Below are positions 44,052-54,382 of a DNA stretch of 64,000 nt, in pieces; position 1 is the stretch's first letter; every line of letters starts with the position of its first letter. The DNA comes from Psychrobacter submarinus (GTDB taxonomy: Bacteria; Pseudomonadota; Gammaproteobacteria; Pseudomonadales; Moraxellaceae): NCBI RefSeq assembly GCF_904846685.1, contig NZ_CAJHBQ010000001.1:620001-684000 (forward strand), in the 5' to 3' direction. The notes under the pieces are model-generated. The model saw only the letters and a program-made list of their open reading frames with translations, had not been told where the DNA came from and ran no database searches. The position numbers and the translations under genes were made by a program.

Positions 44052-44490
44052 GCAAAGCGGCCTTGTACTAGAGATTTGCGGTATTGATGTCTGTGGCTAT
44101 TATTCTAGCGTGTAGCACCGATTAGGGCGTCACAGAATCTATGACAGGCATTATCGCTTATTTAGGCTTGTTTTGATATATGCTCTACTCTCGCAAAACT
44201 CCAAGTATAAAAGTAACAGGGTTAAATGGCACGTAGACTAGGGTTTTAGTCTCATAGACTTATAAGTGGTTATATAGGCGGTTACCTAGTATATCGCAAA
44301 TCGACATTGCTAATAACTATGGATTTATCGGATCATTTGTCAAAAACCCTCTATAGCTATTTTCTAAATATCTCTTAGAAGATAGCTATAGAGAGTTAAG
44401 TCATACTCTTATAGAGTCATCATATAGTAACGTTTATCACGATATAACAAGGCAACTCTTCGATCTTAAATTCTGGGCTAAATGATAATA
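44052..44490. other. gene-free stretch with a long hairpin
   Basis: No gene seen. The long hairpin at 44349-44393 is the main feature and probably terminates the gene to its right. Confidence 0.5.
44349..44393 (-). terminator. 19-base-stem hairpin terminator
   Basis: CTCTATAGCTATTTTCTAA pairs with TTAGAAGATAGCTATAGAG with one mismatch. On the minus strand it is followed by GGGTTTTTG, about 100 bases after the stop of the 44491-44763 gene. Confidence 0.6.
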
Positions 44491-44763
44491 TTACTTCAAA
44501 CTAACCGGACTAAATTCTTCTTCTATAGGACTTTGTCCGACTGCGACTATCCTTATAGGTACCGCAAAAGCCCAAGCTCTACCATGATTACAATAAAAAT
44601 AATCATTATCAAAAGACACGATATAAGCGGTGAAGTCGTTACCATAGTGATCTAACATGGCCTCCTCATCACTCTCATCGCTTATCGCACACCAAACCTC
44701 TTGGTTACCACTCATTAGCATAAAGCGGGTCAAATCACTACCTACTATTTTAGTACTATTCAT
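44491..44763 (-). CDS. small hypothetical protein
   Basis: 90 residues; no family recognised. Contains DSDEEAMLDHYGNDFTA-like acidic stretch (SDESDEEAMLDHYG) and YFYCNHGRAWAFAVP. An AAGGAG site lies six bases before the ATG, which supports real translation. No signal or membrane segment. Confidence 0.6.
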   Translation of the reverse strand: MNSTKIVGSDLTRFMLMSGNQEVWCAISDESDEEAMLDHYGNDFTAYIVSFDNDYFYCNHGRAWAFAVPIRIVAVGQSPIEEEFSPVSLK

Positions 44764-45074
44764 CGTCAGCTCCTTGATTATTGAACCTCTAAAATGTACC
44801 GATCGGCCAATAAATACTTAGAGTTCTATCCATCTTAGCTCGACCCTAAGTTTTATTATTATTGACTGTAACTTCATAGTCTTCATATTAATTATAACGA
44901 ATGAGCTATTAGTTTAGAATAGTACAAATATACTACTGTAAAGAACAATTTATAATAAAAGGTACTGATATAGCGATGAGCGGTAGCTTAAATAAAGGCA
45001 AGTTTGGTATGAAAGGAGTCTTATCTAGAATATTGATCCATAAAATATCCTTAAATTAAGGTAAAATAGTACCT
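44764..45074 (+). promoter_or_regulatory. dinB upstream region
   Basis: Gene-free 311 bases between divergent genes. A TAAAAT box (45061-45068 region, GGTAAAATAGT) lies directly before the dinB ATG, and TAAGGT may serve as its ribosome-binding site. No clear SOS box recognised. Confidence 0.3.
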
Positions 45075-46163
45075 ATGACTGCCTCAACCCAACCGACTCT
45101 GCGTAAAATTATTCATTTAGATATGGACGCATTTTATGCCAGTGTTGAACAGCGCGATTTTCCAGAGTTAAGGGGCAAGCCTCTAGTCGTCGGCGGTGAT
45201 CCTAATGGCCGCGGAGTGGTCGCTGCTGCCAGCTATGAAGTACGCAAGTTTGGGGTACGCTCTGCGATGTCTTGCTATGAAGCGCGCAAACGCTGTCCTG
45301 AGGTGCTTTTTGTCAGGCCACGGTTCGATGTTTACCGCGCCGTTAGTGCCGATATTCGCAAAATCATGCATCGCTTGACCCCGCTAGTCGAGCCGCTGTC
45401 CTTAGATGAAGCTTATCTTGACGTTACAGGCTTGAGTGCTCATAAAGGCTCAGCGACCTTGATGGCGAACTGGTTACGCGCGCAAATACTTGAGCACACC
45501 GGCCTTAACGCTTCTGCTGGCGTGTCCTTTAATAAAATGCTGGCAAAAATCGCCTCGGACATCAATAAGCCCAATGGTATCGCCGTGATCACCCCAGCGG
45601 ACGCTGAGGCTTTTATTAGTAGCCTACCAATTGAGCGCTTTCATGGGATTGGCAAGGCCACTGCTAAGCGTATGCATGCGCTAGGTATCAGTACTGGTGC
45701 AGATCTGCGCCGTACTGAGGCGACGCTACTGGTCAATGAGTTTGGTAAACGCGGTCAGTTTTATTACGATATTGCCCATGGCAAGGATTTGCGCCAAGTT
45801 AAAGCCGAGCGGCAACACAAGTCAGTAGGCTCAGAGACGACTTTTCGAGATAACTTGAGTGCGGATGCGCCTTTACTTGCGCAGATTTATGAGCAAAATG
45901 CTGACGCCTTTAGTCAATTGCAAAAAAAACAGCTTATTGCTTATACCATCACTCTAAAAGTTAAGTATGCTGACTTTACGCAGATCACGCGCTCACACAC
46001 CTTGTCCACCGCGTTTACTAGCGCAGAATCGGCTCACTATTGGCTTGATAAACTGTTTGCTGATATCGCCCGAACGCTGCCGATCAGGCTCGTCGGCGTC
46101 ACTTACTCTTCTTTAGCGCCAGCGAGTCAGAGCTTACCGCAGCTAAATCTATTTGATTTTTAG
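45075..46163 (+). CDS. dinB: DNA polymerase IV (Y family)
   Basis: 362 residues, typical length. Palm motifs [19 protein letters not shown] and [12 protein letters not shown] carry the catalytic acids. [15 protein letters not shown] and [15 protein letters not shown] (HhH) are conserved, and the C-terminal QLNLFDF resembles the beta-clamp-binding motif QLxLF. It performs error-prone translesion synthesis. Monocistronic, followed by queA 165 bases later. Confidence 0.96.
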   Translation: MTASTQPTLRKIIHLDMDAFYASVEQRDFPELRGKPLVVGGDPNGRGVVAAASYEVRKFGVRSAMSCYEARKRCPEVLFVRPRFDVYRAVSADIRKIMHRLTPLVEPLSLDEAYLDVTGLSAHKGSATLMANWLRAQILEHTGLNASAGVSFNKMLAKIASDINKPNGIAVITPADAEAFISSLPIERFHGIGKATAKRMHALGISTGADLRRTEATLLVNEFGKRGQFYYDIAHGKDLRQVKAERQHKSVGSETTFRDNLSADAPLLAQIYEQNADAFSQLQKKQLIAYTITLKVKYADFTQITRSHTLSTAFTSAESAHYWLDKLFADIARTLPIRLVGVTYSSLAPASQSLPQLNLFDF

Positions 46164-46327
46164 TTTTGGTTTTAGCTGATACTTTTTGCCCTTTTACCAC
46201 TGTCTACCCTTCTACGGACGGTTCAAATACAACAGCTAGCAAACGACTTAGAAGTTATCCCCTCAAGACTACTTTCTGCTACAATTATGCCAAAATCTCT
46301 CTCATTAATGATCGAATCATAACCAAT

Positions 46328-47509
46328 ATGGATCCTACTATTTTGACCGAACCTGCCTCTATTGCCGATGAACCAGCAGCTATGGATACTCCTAACTACC
46401 TAAGCGTCAGCGACTATGATTATGAGCTGCCTGATCATCTAATCGCTCGTTATCCTCTCGCTGAGCGCTCAGCCTCTAAGCTACTTTATTTACCGGCTAA
46501 TACTGATGAGGCGGCAGTTGCACCGATCGATCATTTATTTACCGACTTGCCAGCGCTACTCAATACTGGCGATTTAATTGTCTTTAATGATACTAAAGTC
46601 ATGAAAGCGCGCTTGTTCGGTCAAAAGGACACTGGCGGCAAAATTGAGGTGTTAATCGAGCGACTACTTGAGCGCGATGATGTCGATAGTGATACTCTCA
46701 ACATAGCAAAAGCAGCAACAACTCATCCACATCTAGCGCTATGCCATGTCAAAGCCAGCAAAGCACCTAAGCTTGGTCAGCAGCTGTTATTGGCTGATGG
46801 TCATATCGAAGCACTTATGGTCGGCCGTGAAGAGAACCTATTTATCTTAGCTTTCGCCGCGCCTATTTTGCCTGATTTAGAGCGCTATGGCGAGCTGCCG
46901 ATACCGCCTTATTTTGAGCGCCATGCTGATGCAACTGACAACACTCGTTATCAGACCGTCTTTCACGACCCGGCCAAGCTTGCCAGTGTCGCTGCGCCTA
47001 CTGCTAGCCTGCATTTCGATGAAAAAGTGCTATCAATGCTCAAAGATAAAGGCATCAATAGCGCTTTTGTCACCCTGCATGTTGGTGCAGGTACTTTTGC
47101 CCCTGTCAAAGCCGACAATCTTCTCAACCACACTATGCACAGCGAGTATGCGCACTTGCCGCAAGCGACTGCCGATCTGATCAATCAGACTCACGCTAAT
47201 GGCAATCAAGTCATTGCTATTGGTACGACTGTCACTCGAGTACTAGAGAGTGCTTATCAGCAGACGGCAGTCAATGGGCAGCCGCTAGCCAGTTGGTCTG
47301 GTGATACAGATATCTTTATTTATCCTGGTTTTAAATTTGGGGTAATAGACCGGCTACTTACTAACTTTCATCTACCAAAATCGACCTTGTTAATGCTAGT
47401 TGCGGCCTTCGCTGGTAAGTCGGCTATTGAACACGCTTATCAGCATGCTATTGAGCAGCAGTATCGTTTCTTTAGTTATGGCGATGCGATGCTTTTGGAT
47501 AAAGCTTAA
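46328..47509 (+). CDS. queA: tRNA preQ1(34) S-adenosylmethionine ribosyltransferase-isomerase
   Basis: 393 residues from the ATG at 46328; an extended -10 (TGCTACAAT, 46277-46285) lies before it, which argues against a longer frame opening at 46166. A later ATG (46382) is also possible. Family motifs: [47 protein letters not shown] and [17 protein letters not shown]. It transfers ribose from SAM to preQ1 in tRNA during queuosine synthesis. Confidence 0.95.
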   Translation: MDPTILTEPASIADEPAAMDTPNYLSVSDYDYELPDHLIARYPLAERSASKLLYLPANTDEAAVAPIDHLFTDLPALLNTGDLIVFNDTKVMKARLFGQKDTGGKIEVLIERLLERDDVDSDTLNIAKAATTHPHLALCHVKASKAPKLGQQLLLADGHIEALMVGREENLFILAFAAPILPDLERYGELPIPPYFERHADATDNTRYQTVFHDPAKLASVAAPTASLHFDEKVLSMLKDKGINSAFVTLHVGAGTFAPVKADNLLNHTMHSEYAHLPQATADLINQTHANGNQVIAIGTTVTRVLESAYQQTAVNGQPLASWSGDTDIFIYPGFKFGVIDRLLTNFHLPKSTLLMLVAAFAGKSAIEHAYQHAIEQQYRFFSYGDAMLLDKA

Positions 47510-47705
47510 GACGGCCTATAGGTCACTTGCCAGAACAAATCGGCTTAGCATAGTAAGGTGAGATTTAACGCCAATGAGTAAAACTATTGCACGCAGTTTA
47601 AAAAACTCTAGAATATTGCTGCGTTTTAATGTTGCTTAACGTTATAATTCAGTTAATATGTTTATGGTGTATTGGTATCAGCTTAATACCTTATAGACTT
47701 TAACT

Positions 47706-47714
47706 TGCTATACT
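47706..47714 (+). promoter_or_regulatory. extended -10 promoter of fimV part 1
   Basis: TGCTATACT, an extended -10 element, ends 27 bases before the ATG at 47741. The same nine bases at the same distance precede the second fimV-like gene (49869-49877). No good -35 is seen. Confidence 0.5.
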
Positions 47715-47740
47715 CTCAGTGGCTACTCAAAGGGCAGCGC

Positions 47741-49834
47741 ATGGCTTGGCAATTACCTTATCGACCGACTCGTCTTCATTGTGCAGTGTCTGCAGCGCTA
47801 TTGTGTTCAATGGGCAGCGCTATATTGTTGCCAGCAGCCATGGCGGCGACTATCGGTAAAACAACCATTACCTCAGCACAGCATGAGCCGCTTGTCGCTA
47901 TTATTAGCATCTCTGACATCGAATCCTCAGACTTCTCAGCCAATTTGGCCAACCCTAAGGTGTATAAACAGCTAGGATTGACCCCGACTGATGCCATGTC
48001 CGTGAGCTTTATCCCTACTTCTGCTAGCACCGGACAGCTGATGATAAGCACCTCTCAGCCAGTCTCAAAGCCTTTTGCCGATGTGGTATTAGCAATCAAC
48101 GACAATGGTCAGCGCAATACAGTGCCAAAAACCTTGCTGATGCCTCTAGGCTCTGCTCAGCCAGCGAAACGCTCAGAACGTGTAAAATCTGCAAAACCTA
48201 TAGTCGCTCGTGCTCCTAAACCCAATTTACCAGTGATTTCAGCGCCAACTGTAACATCGCCAGTCACCAAAAAAGCGCCCATTGTTGCTACTAGCAGCAC
48301 TAAACCCTTAGCAGTTAAACGCGAAGCGCCGCCGCCTTTACTTGCGCCGTCTAGCTCAGCGGCTAATTCAGGCACCATCAATACCGTAAATTCCAAAAAT
48401 AGTAGCGCTCTACCTATTGCGCGCGTAGCAGCGGCTCCGAATCTACCGCTGGCACCAGCGTCAAGATTTGACCTCGAAACGACTGCTAACCCTGCGCCAT
48501 CGATGGCCAAAACTAATACGCTAGATATAAAAAACAATCGCCGCGTAAGTAGCCGCCCTACTCAACCAAGTCCCCCTAACGGCGATATCCCTATCAATGC
48601 TAGCGCCAAAGCTTTGCAGCCAATCCCTAACCGTAATGATACAGCTATCAGCGTTGAAGACATTAATAGCGTTGAAGATGTTGAAAGTATTGAAAGTGTT
48701 GAAAAACTTAAAAGTGTGGAAGGCTTGGTAAAAGCGTCAACTTCGGTAGCATCTGCTGATGCGGCAACTAACGTGCAGCAAACCTTATTAGCGCAAATGC
48801 CAGCCAATAACCGTACCCAAAATAATCAGCCTTCTTTAGAAAACAAAACTGCTAAAACCAGCAGTACGAATAGTAATACGCTAAATATACAAGTCTCGCG
48901 GCAGATTACCGTGCGTAATAGCCCTATTAACAAAGTCGATAGTACCGATAGCCCTACTTTGGCGCTGAGTTTCGATGAGAGTATGGCTTCGCTGAACTCA
49001 GATGATACTGCCAAGCTAAACAGTCAAGTAGCGCATAACTTAGCAACTGCCGCAGATAGCGCTGTGCCTGAGCCTGTGGCGACTAGTAAGAACGCCGCTG
49101 ATAGCGCTTCTGCCAGTACCATCAGCGCTCGCCGCGAGACTGCAGCAACCGATAGCTTGCCAGTCGCTAATGAGAAAATGGTTAGCTATACCGTACAGCG
49201 TAACGACAACCTATGGCTGATCTCCAAGCAAATCGCTGAGCAGAATAATCTTGATATATCAGCGGTGATGAGTCAGATCAAAACGCAAAACCCCAATGCT
49301 TTTATTAATCAAGACGCCGATCAGCTCAAAGCCAATGCCGAGTTGCGTTTACCTAATTATGAGGTAATACCCTCACAAAGCAGCATCCAAGCCGCCATAT
49401 CTGAACAGCGAGCACGCTATCTACGAGCCAATAAAAAAACTGCTAAAGCATCTAGCGAAAAAGCAACAGCGGACAATACTACAAGTGCAGCCTCAGTATC
49501 CTCGCAGATAGCCCAAGCAAAACCAACTAAGTCGGCTAATAGCACAGCAAAACCTACGACTCGGACACTACCACAAGCACGTTTTTCGGTAGTGGCTCCA
49601 GGGGGTAAAGGTCAAGCTGATGGCACTCAAACCAAAGCAGATGCGGCGGCAGGCAATGGGCTAAGTACTGAGGTTCTCGCTTCCCTAAAGTCGTCTCGGC
49701 AGCGCACTGCTACGCAAGCTCAGCGCACAAAACTGATGAATAATAGCCTTGGTAGTTATACACAAAAACTGCAACTACAAAATCAAAAACTGGCTGAGCT
49801 TGAGGCTCGACTAAAAAAATTACGCAATCAATAA
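47741..49834 (+). CDS. FimV-like protein, periplasmic N-terminal half (LysM)
   Basis: 697 residues from the ATG at 47741 (AGGG upstream). Signal peptide ends LLPAAMAATIG. A FimV N-terminal domain (EPLVAIISISDIESSDFSAN, LMPLG) is followed by a long Pro/Ser/Ala-rich linker. A LysM module at about 480-545 (YTVQRNDNLWLISKQIAEQN) would bind peptidoglycan. The end is a coiled coil (LQNQKLAELEARLKKL). FimV/HubP proteins organise type IV pili and the cell pole. Unlike usual FimV, the transmembrane and cytoplasmic parts are in the next gene. Confidence 0.85.
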   Translation: MAWQLPYRPTRLHCAVSAALLCSMGSAILLPAAMAATIGKTTITSAQHEPLVAIISISDIESSDFSANLANPKVYKQLGLTPTDAMSVSFIPTSASTGQLMISTSQPVSKPFADVVLAINDNGQRNTVPKTLLMPLGSAQPAKRSERVKSAKPIVARAPKPNLPVISAPTVTSPVTKKAPIVATSSTKPLAVKREAPPPLLAPSSSAANSGTINTVNSKNSSALPIARVAAAPNLPLAPASRFDLETTANPAPSMAKTNTLDIKNNRRVSSRPTQPSPPNGDIPINASAKALQPIPNRNDTAISVEDINSVEDVESIESVEKLKSVEGLVKASTSVASADAATNVQQTLLAQMPANNRTQNNQPSLENKTAKTSSTNSNTLNIQVSRQITVRNSPINKVDSTDSPTLALSFDESMASLNSDDTAKLNSQVAHNLATAADSAVPEPVATSKNAADSASASTISARRETAATDSLPVANEKMVSYTVQRNDNLWLISKQIAEQNNLDISAVMSQIKTQNPNAFINQDADQLKANAELRLPNYEVIPSQSSIQAAISEQRARYLRANKKTAKASSEKATADNTTSAASVSSQIAQAKPTKSANSTAKPTTRTLPQARFSVVAPGGKGQADGTQTKADAAAGNGLSTEVLASLKSSRQRTATQAQRTKLMNNSLGSYTQKLQLQNQKLAELEARLKKLRNQ

Positions 49835-49868
49835 CCGCTTAGCTGACTAGCAACACTTGCTCTGAGCT

Positions 49869-49877
49869 TGCTATACT
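49869..49877 (+). promoter_or_regulatory. extended -10 promoter of fimV part 2
   Basis: TGCTATACT ends 27 bases before the ATG at 49904, mirroring the upstream gene's promoter exactly. Confidence 0.5.
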
Positions 49878-49903
49878 CAGCACGAATAGTCGTAGGAATC
49901 ATT

Positions 49904-51721
49904 ATGGATAATATGCTATATATCATTGCAGGACTAATCATTGTTTTACTAATAGCTGTGTTGATTATGCGTAGGCAAAAAGCGCAGCCAACCGCTAGAC
50001 ATATAGACGATGCTCCGTCCAGTACTAGACGCGTGCCTACCGACTATGATGCGGCTCGTACCAATGCAACAGCAGGCGCGACTAAGTTTGACAATTTGAC
50101 TGTCGCTGAGCGGTTTATCGATCAGCAGCGTTATGACAAAGCAATCGAGGTACTAGAGCGCGGCCTTATCCAAAAGCCTCATGATGCTAAGCTGTCACTC
50201 AAGCTTCTCAACATCTATGCTCTGACTACGCAGACTGAGAATTTTTATAGAACTTATGACGCTATCAGTGCTCATTGCGATGCCGCTACTATCGCCCAAG
50301 CCAAAGACCTAAAGGCACTATTTGACCAAGAACATTCTCAGACGCCTATAGCAGCACGTGACGATACCCATGCTAATGATCAGCAGCAGGCAGTAGCAGC
50401 GGATTACGAGAGCCTCGACTTCGATGTCGCAAGCGTTTCTAATGAAACGCAGAGTCATCAACAGGATAAATTCAGTACGTCTCAAGAAACTGCGGCGAGT
50501 ACTGACTCTATTACTGACTTAGACTTTGTATCTTCGGCTCCATCAGCGAGCTCTTTTAATGAGAGTACTATCACTGATGATACGAGTAGCAATGACAGTG
50601 CTGATGCTATCTTTGATCTGACCTTAGATGATTTAGAGAGTGAAAGTTTTGATGAGGCTACTGCTAATACAGCCCGCAATCTATCTGTTAACGATTCTGG
50701 CTTAGATAGCCATACTTTGAGCTTAGACGAGCAGTTTGAGAGCGATAGCACTGCTGCATCTACACCTGTCAAAGATAGTCAGGAGAGTAACCTTATCAGC
50801 GAAGATTTTAGTGCTGCTGAAGCTCGCTCTAATGAAGTGAGCTTTGATGAAGTAAGCTCTGATAAATTGAATCTTGATGAAGACTTTAGCCTTGATTTTG
50901 ATGAGCCGGCGGCGAATTCCCTGAGCAGTGAGACGGTAGCGCTGCAACCTACCGACAGTCAAAATGACAATTTACAAGAAGATTTTGTACTAGATTTTGA
51001 TGATCTAGCATCAGATAACCCTTCAAATAGCGATACAGGCATAAGCACCGACCTGAACACCGACATAAATATTGATACTATTGGCGACTCTGAGCTTGCT
51101 GCTTCTGATCTTACGACTGAAGAAGAGACAGCGGACGTCTCTAGTTTTGACTTGGATTTGAGCTTAGACGATGATAATTCAAGCGAGCTGCAACTAGACG
51201 CTTTATCATTAGACAGTTTAGAACAAACAAACACCCAAGAGACGGTAAACGACAATAGCACTTTAGCAGTAGAAGAAAACTTATCCTCTACGGCGTCATC
51301 CAATTCTATCGAGACACTCACTACCGAGCTAGATGATTTCGACTTCGATTTAACTGATTCGCAGCCTATTGAGAATGAGCCAAGCACGACTGAAACTGAC
51401 TCTCCTTTGATGTTCGATGACGAGACGCCTTTTGAAGAGGATTTTAGTCTCGATGATTCTATCTTCGAAGACGCAGCCACGACAGCTAGCCCAGTCGTCA
51501 CAGAGGACAAAGCAGATAATACAGACTTTGCGGCGCAGTTTGCCGCGGATTTTGACTTCGTTAATGATTTAGATAATCAACAAATCACTCTAGACTTAGC
51601 AGCAAAATATTTGGAGCTTGGTGAATACGATAGCGCCAAACGTTTACTCAGCGAAGTTATTGCGCAAGGCAGTAGCGCTCAACAGGCTCAGGCACAAACG
51701 CTATTAGAGCGCACTGTATAA
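49904..51721 (+). CDS. FimV-like protein, membrane and cytoplasmic C-terminal half
   Basis: 605 residues from the ATG at 49904 (TAGGA site); the frame open from 49868 precedes this site. One N-terminal transmembrane helix (MLYIIAGLIIVLLIAVLIM) is followed by RRQK. A TPR-like block follows (ERFIDQQRYDKAIEVLERGL), then a 400-residue Asp/Ser/Glu-rich disordered region. The conserved FimV C-terminal TPR ends the protein (LDLAAKYLELGEYDSAKRLL). This matches the cytoplasmic half of FimV/HubP, including the C-terminal TPR that recruits polar partners. It should act together with the periplasmic half encoded just upstream. Confidence 0.85.
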   Translation: MDNMLYIIAGLIIVLLIAVLIMRRQKAQPTARHIDDAPSSTRRVPTDYDAARTNATAGATKFDNLTVAERFIDQQRYDKAIEVLERGLIQKPHDAKLSLKLLNIYALTTQTENFYRTYDAISAHCDAATIAQAKDLKALFDQEHSQTPIAARDDTHANDQQQAVAADYESLDFDVASVSNETQSHQQDKFSTSQETAASTDSITDLDFVSSAPSASSFNESTITDDTSSNDSADAIFDLTLDDLESESFDEATANTARNLSVNDSGLDSHTLSLDEQFESDSTAASTPVKDSQESNLISEDFSAAEARSNEVSFDEVSSDKLNLDEDFSLDFDEPAANSLSSETVALQPTDSQNDNLQEDFVLDFDDLASDNPSNSDTGISTDLNTDINIDTIGDSELAASDLTTEEETADVSSFDLDLSLDDDNSSELQLDALSLDSLEQTNTQETVNDNSTLAVEENLSSTASSNSIETLTTELDDFDFDLTDSQPIENEPSTTETDSPLMFDDETPFEEDFSLDDSIFEDAATTASPVVTEDKADNTDFAAQFAADFDFVNDLDNQQITLDLAAKYLELGEYDSAKRLLSEVIAQGSSAQQAQAQTLLERTV

Positions 51722-51818
51722 ATGATAGGCGGCTTGGTTTAATAGAGCCATACCGCCTTACTTTTCTTTTTTATCGTCATCTCATCAACGGTTTTTAATA
51801 ACATTTTGCGACTTAAAT

Positions 51819-52925
51819 ATGGCTTCACGTTCCACATTATCATCTCTCAACTCGCAGTCTGTACAGCTGATTTATGCAGGCGGCACCTTTGGCAGTTATG
51901 GGCGGCCACTAGCGCCGCTTGCCGCCGAAGTGTTCTTACCCGCCTTACAGCAACTTGTCACTGAGCACGATGATGCCGCTTTTTTACCTAAGCTGTGTTG
52001 GTTAGATAACTCGCTTATCAAAGACAGTAGCCAATTAACGCCAAGCGACTTTGTACATTTTTATACGCTGTTACTCTCGGCCTATCAAGCTGGCGAGCGC
52101 CAGTTTGTGCTGATCACAGGGACTGACACCTTAAGCTACTTAGGAGCGTTTTTGGCAGAAGCTTTTGCCGGTTCTGACATCAGTATTACTCTCACAGGCA
52201 GCATGCGTCCACTACTAGATAGCGAAGAGCTGCACGCTTATAAAATCGACAGCCACGGTGATGCTTGGGATAATTTTCGTGAAGCTCTGCGCTTAGCAGC
52301 AGCGGGGCAATCAGGGGTGAAGATATGTTTTGGCGGTGAGTCTTGGCCGGCGCAAACGGTGCAAAAGATTCATAGCCATGATTTTATGGCCTTTACCGGT
52401 CATCACCGCGCTGCCTATCCTGATAATAGCTATATAGATAAGCTGACAGATACTCGCCGGCAGCATTGGCTTGATGACCAACAACAAGTTTTGGCAGCGG
52501 TACAAAATCAGCCACAGCACGCTCATGTTCATGCACTTTACTGCTTGCCTAACGATCCAAGCGTGCTCAGCGAGCAGTTACAAGCGCTGCTGTCAAAACC
52601 GCCATGCGCCATTATCTTATTAGGGTTTGGCAGCGGCAACGTACCTTACTCGCCGCAGCTTGCCGAGGCGCTACAAGCGGCTTATAAACAAGGCCATATG
52701 GTAGTCTGCGCAAGCCAATGCCCATTTGGCGGCGTGAGTAGCAGTTACGCCGCGGGCAGCTGGCAATATGATTATCACGTCATCGCTGGTGGACGCCTCA
52801 CTCTCTCTGCGATCTACGCGCGCCTACTGTGGTTATTGCTACGTTACGACACCCCTGCCCGTAGACGTCAGCGCTGGACTTATAGCGTTAACCAAGCAGG
52901 AACTTCTACGAGTCGTCAGCGCTAA
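51819..52925 (+). CDS. L-asparaginase (type I-like)
   Basis: 368 residues. Catalytic Thr regions: first in LIYAGGTFGSYG, second in ITGTDTLSYLGAFLAEAF with the TDT motif; SMRPL and GSGNVPYSP are also conserved. The first motif normally reads TGGT; here AGGT retains the Thr. No signal peptide, so cytoplasmic; hydrolyses asparagine to aspartate and ammonia. It ends 43 bases before truA. Confidence 0.85.
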   Translation: MASRSTLSSLNSQSVQLIYAGGTFGSYGRPLAPLAAEVFLPALQQLVTEHDDAAFLPKLCWLDNSLIKDSSQLTPSDFVHFYTLLLSAYQAGERQFVLITGTDTLSYLGAFLAEAFAGSDISITLTGSMRPLLDSEELHAYKIDSHGDAWDNFREALRLAAAGQSGVKICFGGESWPAQTVQKIHSHDFMAFTGHHRAAYPDNSYIDKLTDTRRQHWLDDQQQVLAAVQNQPQHAHVHALYCLPNDPSVLSEQLQALLSKPPCAIILLGFGSGNVPYSPQLAEALQAAYKQGHMVVCASQCPFGGVSSSYAAGSWQYDYHVIAGGRLTLSAIYARLLWLLLRYDTPARRRQRWTYSVNQAGTSTSRQR

Positions 52926-52968
52926 ACAATCCCAAACTCATAAAATAAGCTTAAGCACCTCAACCATT

Positions 52969-53850
52969 ATGACCGACTCTTTATCAGATAACGCTCAGCC
53001 AATAGTGCCGCAAGACGAGCTAATCCAACACACCGATGAAGACACTCCTACTTACACTTTAGCGATAGCTATCGAGTTTTTGGGGACTCATTATTATGGC
53101 TGGCAACGACAAAAAGAGGTTTTAGGCGTCCAGCAAGTCCTAGAGGCTGCTATTAGCAAAGTCGCTAACGAGACAGTAGAAGTGGTCGCCGCAGGACGCA
53201 CCGACTCTGGGGTACACGCAAGTAACATGGTCGCTCACTTTGTCACTCGAGCCTACCGACCTACCCATAATTGGCTGCGCGGTGTCAATAGCTTATTACC
53301 CGATGATATTGCACTACGCTGGATTCAGCCGATGCCAAGCGATTTTCATGCGCGCTTTAAGGCCATCGCTCGGCGTTATCGCTATGTTACGCTCAATCAA
53401 GACACGCGCCCGGCTATCTTAAACCACCAAGTGACTCACATTCATCAGCCACTTGATCTAGCCGCAATGCAAAAGGCTGCTGCAGACATAGTAGGAACGC
53501 ATGATTTTACAAGTTTTCGCGCCGCAGCTTGCCAGTCCAATCAGCCGGTGCGTACCATCAGTCATGCCAAGCTCTTTGCTCATGGCGCCTTTATTGTATT
53601 TGATATTCAAGCCGATGGCTTTTTGCATCATATGGTACGTAACTTAATGGGTACGCTGTACGCTATCGGCCGTCACGAGCTGCAGCCGGACGACCTCTTA
53701 GCTATTTTAGCGCAAAAAGATCGTACGATTGCCCCGCCGACCGCTGCTGGTGATGGACTTTATTTTATAAAAGCGTATTATCCTGACGAGTACGAGTCGC
53801 TGCTCCCAAAAGAGCCATTGACTCCAATTTGGCTCAATCTGCCAGATTAA
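52969..53850 (+). CDS. truA: tRNA pseudouridine(38-40) synthase
   Basis: 293 residues from the ATG at 52969; longer frames overlap the asparaginase gene. Catalytic Asp in AGRTDSGVHASNMVAHF; RRYRYVTLN, FRAAACQSNQPVRTI and DGFLHHMVRNLMGTL are family motifs. An N-terminal extension of about 30 residues precedes the core. It modifies the anticodon arm of many tRNAs. Confidence 0.95.
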   Translation: MTDSLSDNAQPIVPQDELIQHTDEDTPTYTLAIAIEFLGTHYYGWQRQKEVLGVQQVLEAAISKVANETVEVVAAGRTDSGVHASNMVAHFVTRAYRPTHNWLRGVNSLLPDDIALRWIQPMPSDFHARFKAIARRYRYVTLNQDTRPAILNHQVTHIHQPLDLAAMQKAAADIVGTHDFTSFRAAACQSNQPVRTISHAKLFAHGAFIVFDIQADGFLHHMVRNLMGTLYAIGRHELQPDDLLAILAQKDRTIAPPTAAGDGLYFIKAYYPDEYESLLPKEPLTPIWLNLPD

Positions 53851-53928
53851 TTTTTTAGATATTCAAGCTCAATTATAATTTGACATACATAACCACTAAA
53901 CGCTGTCAAGCAAAAACCCGTTGCCATA

Positions 53929-53957
53929 TTGCTTTAATCGCTAAACTTACGTATAAT
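53929..53957 (+). promoter_or_regulatory. promoter of infA
   Basis: TTGCTT and TATAAT are separated by 17 bases, ending 32 bases before the infA ATG. Confidence 0.55.
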
Positions 53958-53989
53958 ATTGGCTTATTTTTCATTGATTGATATAAATT

Positions 53990-54214
53990 ATGGCTAAAAA
54001 AGACGATATTATCGAGTTTGAAGGCGAAGTCATCGATACCTTGCCAAACACTCTGTTTAAGGTTCGTTTAGAAAACGGACACGAAATCATTGCCCATATC
54101 TCTGGCAAAATGCGTAAGCATTACATCCGTATTTTGACTGGTGATAAAGTCAAAGTCGAGATGACGCCTTATGACTTGACCAAAGGTCGTATTACTTATC
54201 GTGGTAAGAACTAA
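53990..54214 (+). CDS. infA: translation initiation factor IF-1
   Basis: 74 residues, the S1-like OB fold: [34 protein letters not shown] and [16 protein letters not shown]. Binds the A site of the 30S subunit during initiation. Single gene with its own promoter and terminator. Confidence 0.98.
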   Translation: MAKKDDIIEFEGEVIDTLPNTLFKVRLENGHEIIAHISGKMRKHYIRILTGDKVKVEMTPYDLTKGRITYRGKN

Positions 54215-54284
54215 ACTACTTACTTCGTATGACCTTTAAGTTTTGATCTAGTCTAGAGAATTAAGCACGCTTAGCATCTCTTGT

Positions 54285-54334
54285 CAGGCAAAAAAATACC
54301 GCTAATAATTGTACTAGCGGTATTTTTTTGCCTG
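54285..54334. terminator. bidirectional terminator between infA and ldt
   Basis: A perfect 20-base stem from CAGGCAAAAAAATACCGCTA to its complement, with T-runs on both strands; it serves the convergent infA and L,D-transpeptidase genes. Confidence 0.85.
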
Positions 54335-54382
54335 ATATTCTAGCTTAAGGATGTAAGCAACTTGATTTGTTGTAAGATAAAA

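Noticed and set aside
46166-46327. N-terminal extension of queA
   Set aside because: It has no queA homology and contains the likely promoter; the start at 46328 fits better.
50482-51510. Ser/Lys-rich open frames on the minus strand of the second fimV gene
   Set aside because: Shadows of the biased Asp/Glu/Ser codons on the coding strand; no start signals.
52768-52968. N-terminal extension of truA
   Set aside because: It overlaps the asparaginase gene in another frame and lacks TruA-like sequence.
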